Source: Labyrinthula sp. Ha (Eukaryota; Sar; Bigyra; Labyrinthulida; Labyrinthulaceae). From it: a stretch of DNA of 64,000 bases. A program made the position numbers and the translations under genes. Location of the stretch: assembly GCA_015227615.1 (NCBI GenBank), contig JAALGZ010000060.1, positions 62,001 through 126,000 of the forward strand, in the 5' to 3' direction. Each line of letters opens with the position of its first letter. The stretch's first letter is position 1. Below, in pieces: positions 62,357 through 64,000 of this stretch. The notes under the pieces were generated by a model, which saw only the letters and a list, made by a program, of their open reading frames with translations, was not told the DNA's origin and did not search any database.

Positions 62357-63636
62357 CTTTCAAGGATTCTTTGCTTGTTTTGAGGTTTTCTATTTCTTGT
62401 CGTAAATCACAATGGTGCATTTATGTTCAAATTTAATAGGTTCTTGCTGAAGAGGCAACAACAATATATCGCTTGGCACTGAGTTTGCAACTTATGCGGA
62501 CGACCCCGAGACAAGATCGGAAGCCTGAAAGATATTACAAAGACGCCGCTTCAAATACCAATAGAATTTTTCTTGCAGTTTCCTCTTCTGTTAAGCTTGA
62601 AATCAAGTTTTTCTTGCAGCTGTCTTAATTTAGATTCGAGGGATTATTGATATGCCCTTAGAGAACAATGAGATTCCTCGTAGCCTCAGCTTTAATCAGA
62701 ACTTAGCGCGATTACTACATCAGTACTATCACATTTTGGGTTCATGTGTTCTCTCGGATTGATTCCCGCTGGGGTTATGACAATCCCGGAATATTTAACA
62801 TGATTACGTACTTGGTCTTGCTATAACCTCGAGTTACAAATACTTATAAAATGTAAATTATTAATAATAATAGAACACATGTTCTTCTTTGGCGAGGATC
62901 TATATTGGCATATGATAATGTTAAGCCCCAAGCTGAGTGTGTGCTATGAAGGATACAAAATTGCATAAGATCGACACAGGGAACCCGGCGGCTTTATTTC
63001 TTCTGAAAATGATGTTCTTTCACATCAACATACAGTTTCTACCCCTAATCACATTTACTTCGTATATACATTATAGAAGCCATTTACTATACCAAGACAA
63101 CATAGATTTGAAAAGATAAGAGAAAAAGGGAAAGAAATGAAGTTTACATCATCTTGGAGTCAAAATGAATATGATTTTGTAAAAAAATCGGGAATTTAGT
63201 TGTTTTATAAAGTCAGCTTAGTTTTGGTCTCTAGTGCTGCAGCTGTCTTTCGCGAGGATGCCACAAAACAAATCATATGAACACTTTCCTGTGAACTAGG
63301 TGTTGATTCTGGAAATGGATGCGAGAAGTTGATTTTCAAAAAAAATATTATTCTTCTTATTTTGTATTTTTCTCGATTTATTAAGGAACGAGTGGGGGTA
63401 TTCAATTAGAAGGAAACCTTTGATTGAAACAATGTAAAATTGCTGTAGGATGCGGTATCATACAGCAGAGTCGAGATCATGGTGGAGGTTAGATACGCTT
63501 CGCTTTTTCACTTACGTTCCTACCACGTTTTATTCTCAACATTGGGTAATTGTTCAGGACAAAATAAATTTATTTGAGACAATTATACGTGTAAATTAGC
63601 CTTAATCCGGGACAACAAAACTGTTTGACCTGTGAA
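62357..63636. other. Intergenic, no gene seen
   Basis: The minus frame at 63205-63405 opens at TTG and has no ATG near its start; I take it as chance. No other feature was found before element copy C. Confidence 0.55.
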
Positions 63637-63871
63637 TAGGCATCCGATTTGTTAAAAATTATCAATAGCTAGTTGATAATTATCTTAGTTATGATTATTA
63701 ATAAAAGAATTGGGATTTTGATTCTTATCAAATGATTTTGATTTAAATCTGTTTCTCAGTTTTTCACCAATAACCAATTAAAATGGTTGGGGAAAAATCA
63801 GAAACAACAAATAGGAAAAATATAGGCTTACTGTTTACTGAAAAATTATCAATAAATAAAATCTCATTCCT
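63637..63871 (+). mobile_element. MITE-like element, copy C (internally short)
   Basis: A 235-bp copy whose left arm (TAGGCATCCGATTTG, then ATTATCAAT and AAAGAATTGGGATTTTGATT) joins almost directly to the right arm (AAAATGGTTGGGG, AATAGGAAAAATAT). The middle 200 bp present in copies A and B is absent. Ends are GGCATCCGATTTG and the complement of GGAATGAGATTTT, with TA on both sides. Confidence 0.62.
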
Positions 63872-64000
63872 ACCTATGATATTTGTCCGGAATAAGAATA
63901 TTTAGTTGTTAATTCGTTTATTTCGATTTCCTTCTTCGGACTAGTGCAGCACCTCCGATTGGTATAAGGTATCTTTCTTCCAAGATATCTACTCACTTAC
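63872..64000. other. Window end, nothing seen
   Basis: 129 bp after element copy C contain no recognisable feature. Confidence 0.6.

Noticed and set aside
63205-63405. 66-codon minus frame
   Set aside because: It opens at TTG, has no ATG near the start and no recognisable domain.

Overview
This window looks like nuclear DNA of a small, AT-rich eukaryote, probably unicellular. The identifiable genes are eukaryotic housekeeping types: a peroxisomal Lon protease, a COG-complex-like subunit, an actin-related protein, an Acl4-like ribosome-assembly chaperone and a DDHD phospholipase. There are no operons or Shine-Dalgarno signals, and one gene carries a 51-nt GT-AG intron. Most genes are single uninterrupted frames, so introns are rare and tiny. 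The lineage cannot be fixed by eye. An alga or another protist is plausible; the Lon targeting tail implies that peroxisomes are present.

Region 1 (1-12133) is a 12 kb AT-rich desert with no gene I can support. Region 2 (12134-35331) holds four paralogous cytosolic-type sulfotransferases, all on the minus strand, separated by gaps of 1.5 to 11 kb. Genes 1 and 4 resemble each other, as do genes 2 and 3. All four carry the same 17-bp motif (consensus TGTCGGnGwnTTCGGAA) 72-96 bp before the ATG, which suggests a shared regulator. Region 3 (35332-40733) is another desert containing only small coding-like scraps.

Region 4 (40734-62304) is the gene-dense part: a coiled-coil protein converging on a COG7-like tether (7 bp between the stops), a divergent actin-related protein, an Acl4-like TPR protein, a small unrecognised protein that may have unrecognised introns, the peroxisomal Lon, and a DDHD-PH-PX phospholipase converging on Lon. 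These genes share no single pathway, although membrane traffic, lipids and organelle upkeep recur. A frame-broken relic resembling an N6-adenine methyltransferase (DPPY motif) lies at about 47150-47690.

Three copies of a short terminal-inverted-repeat element with probable TA target duplications (a MITE-like family) lie at 48771-49216, 54935-55413 (inverted) and 63637-63871. No tRNA, rRNA, CRISPR array or intact autonomous transposon was found.
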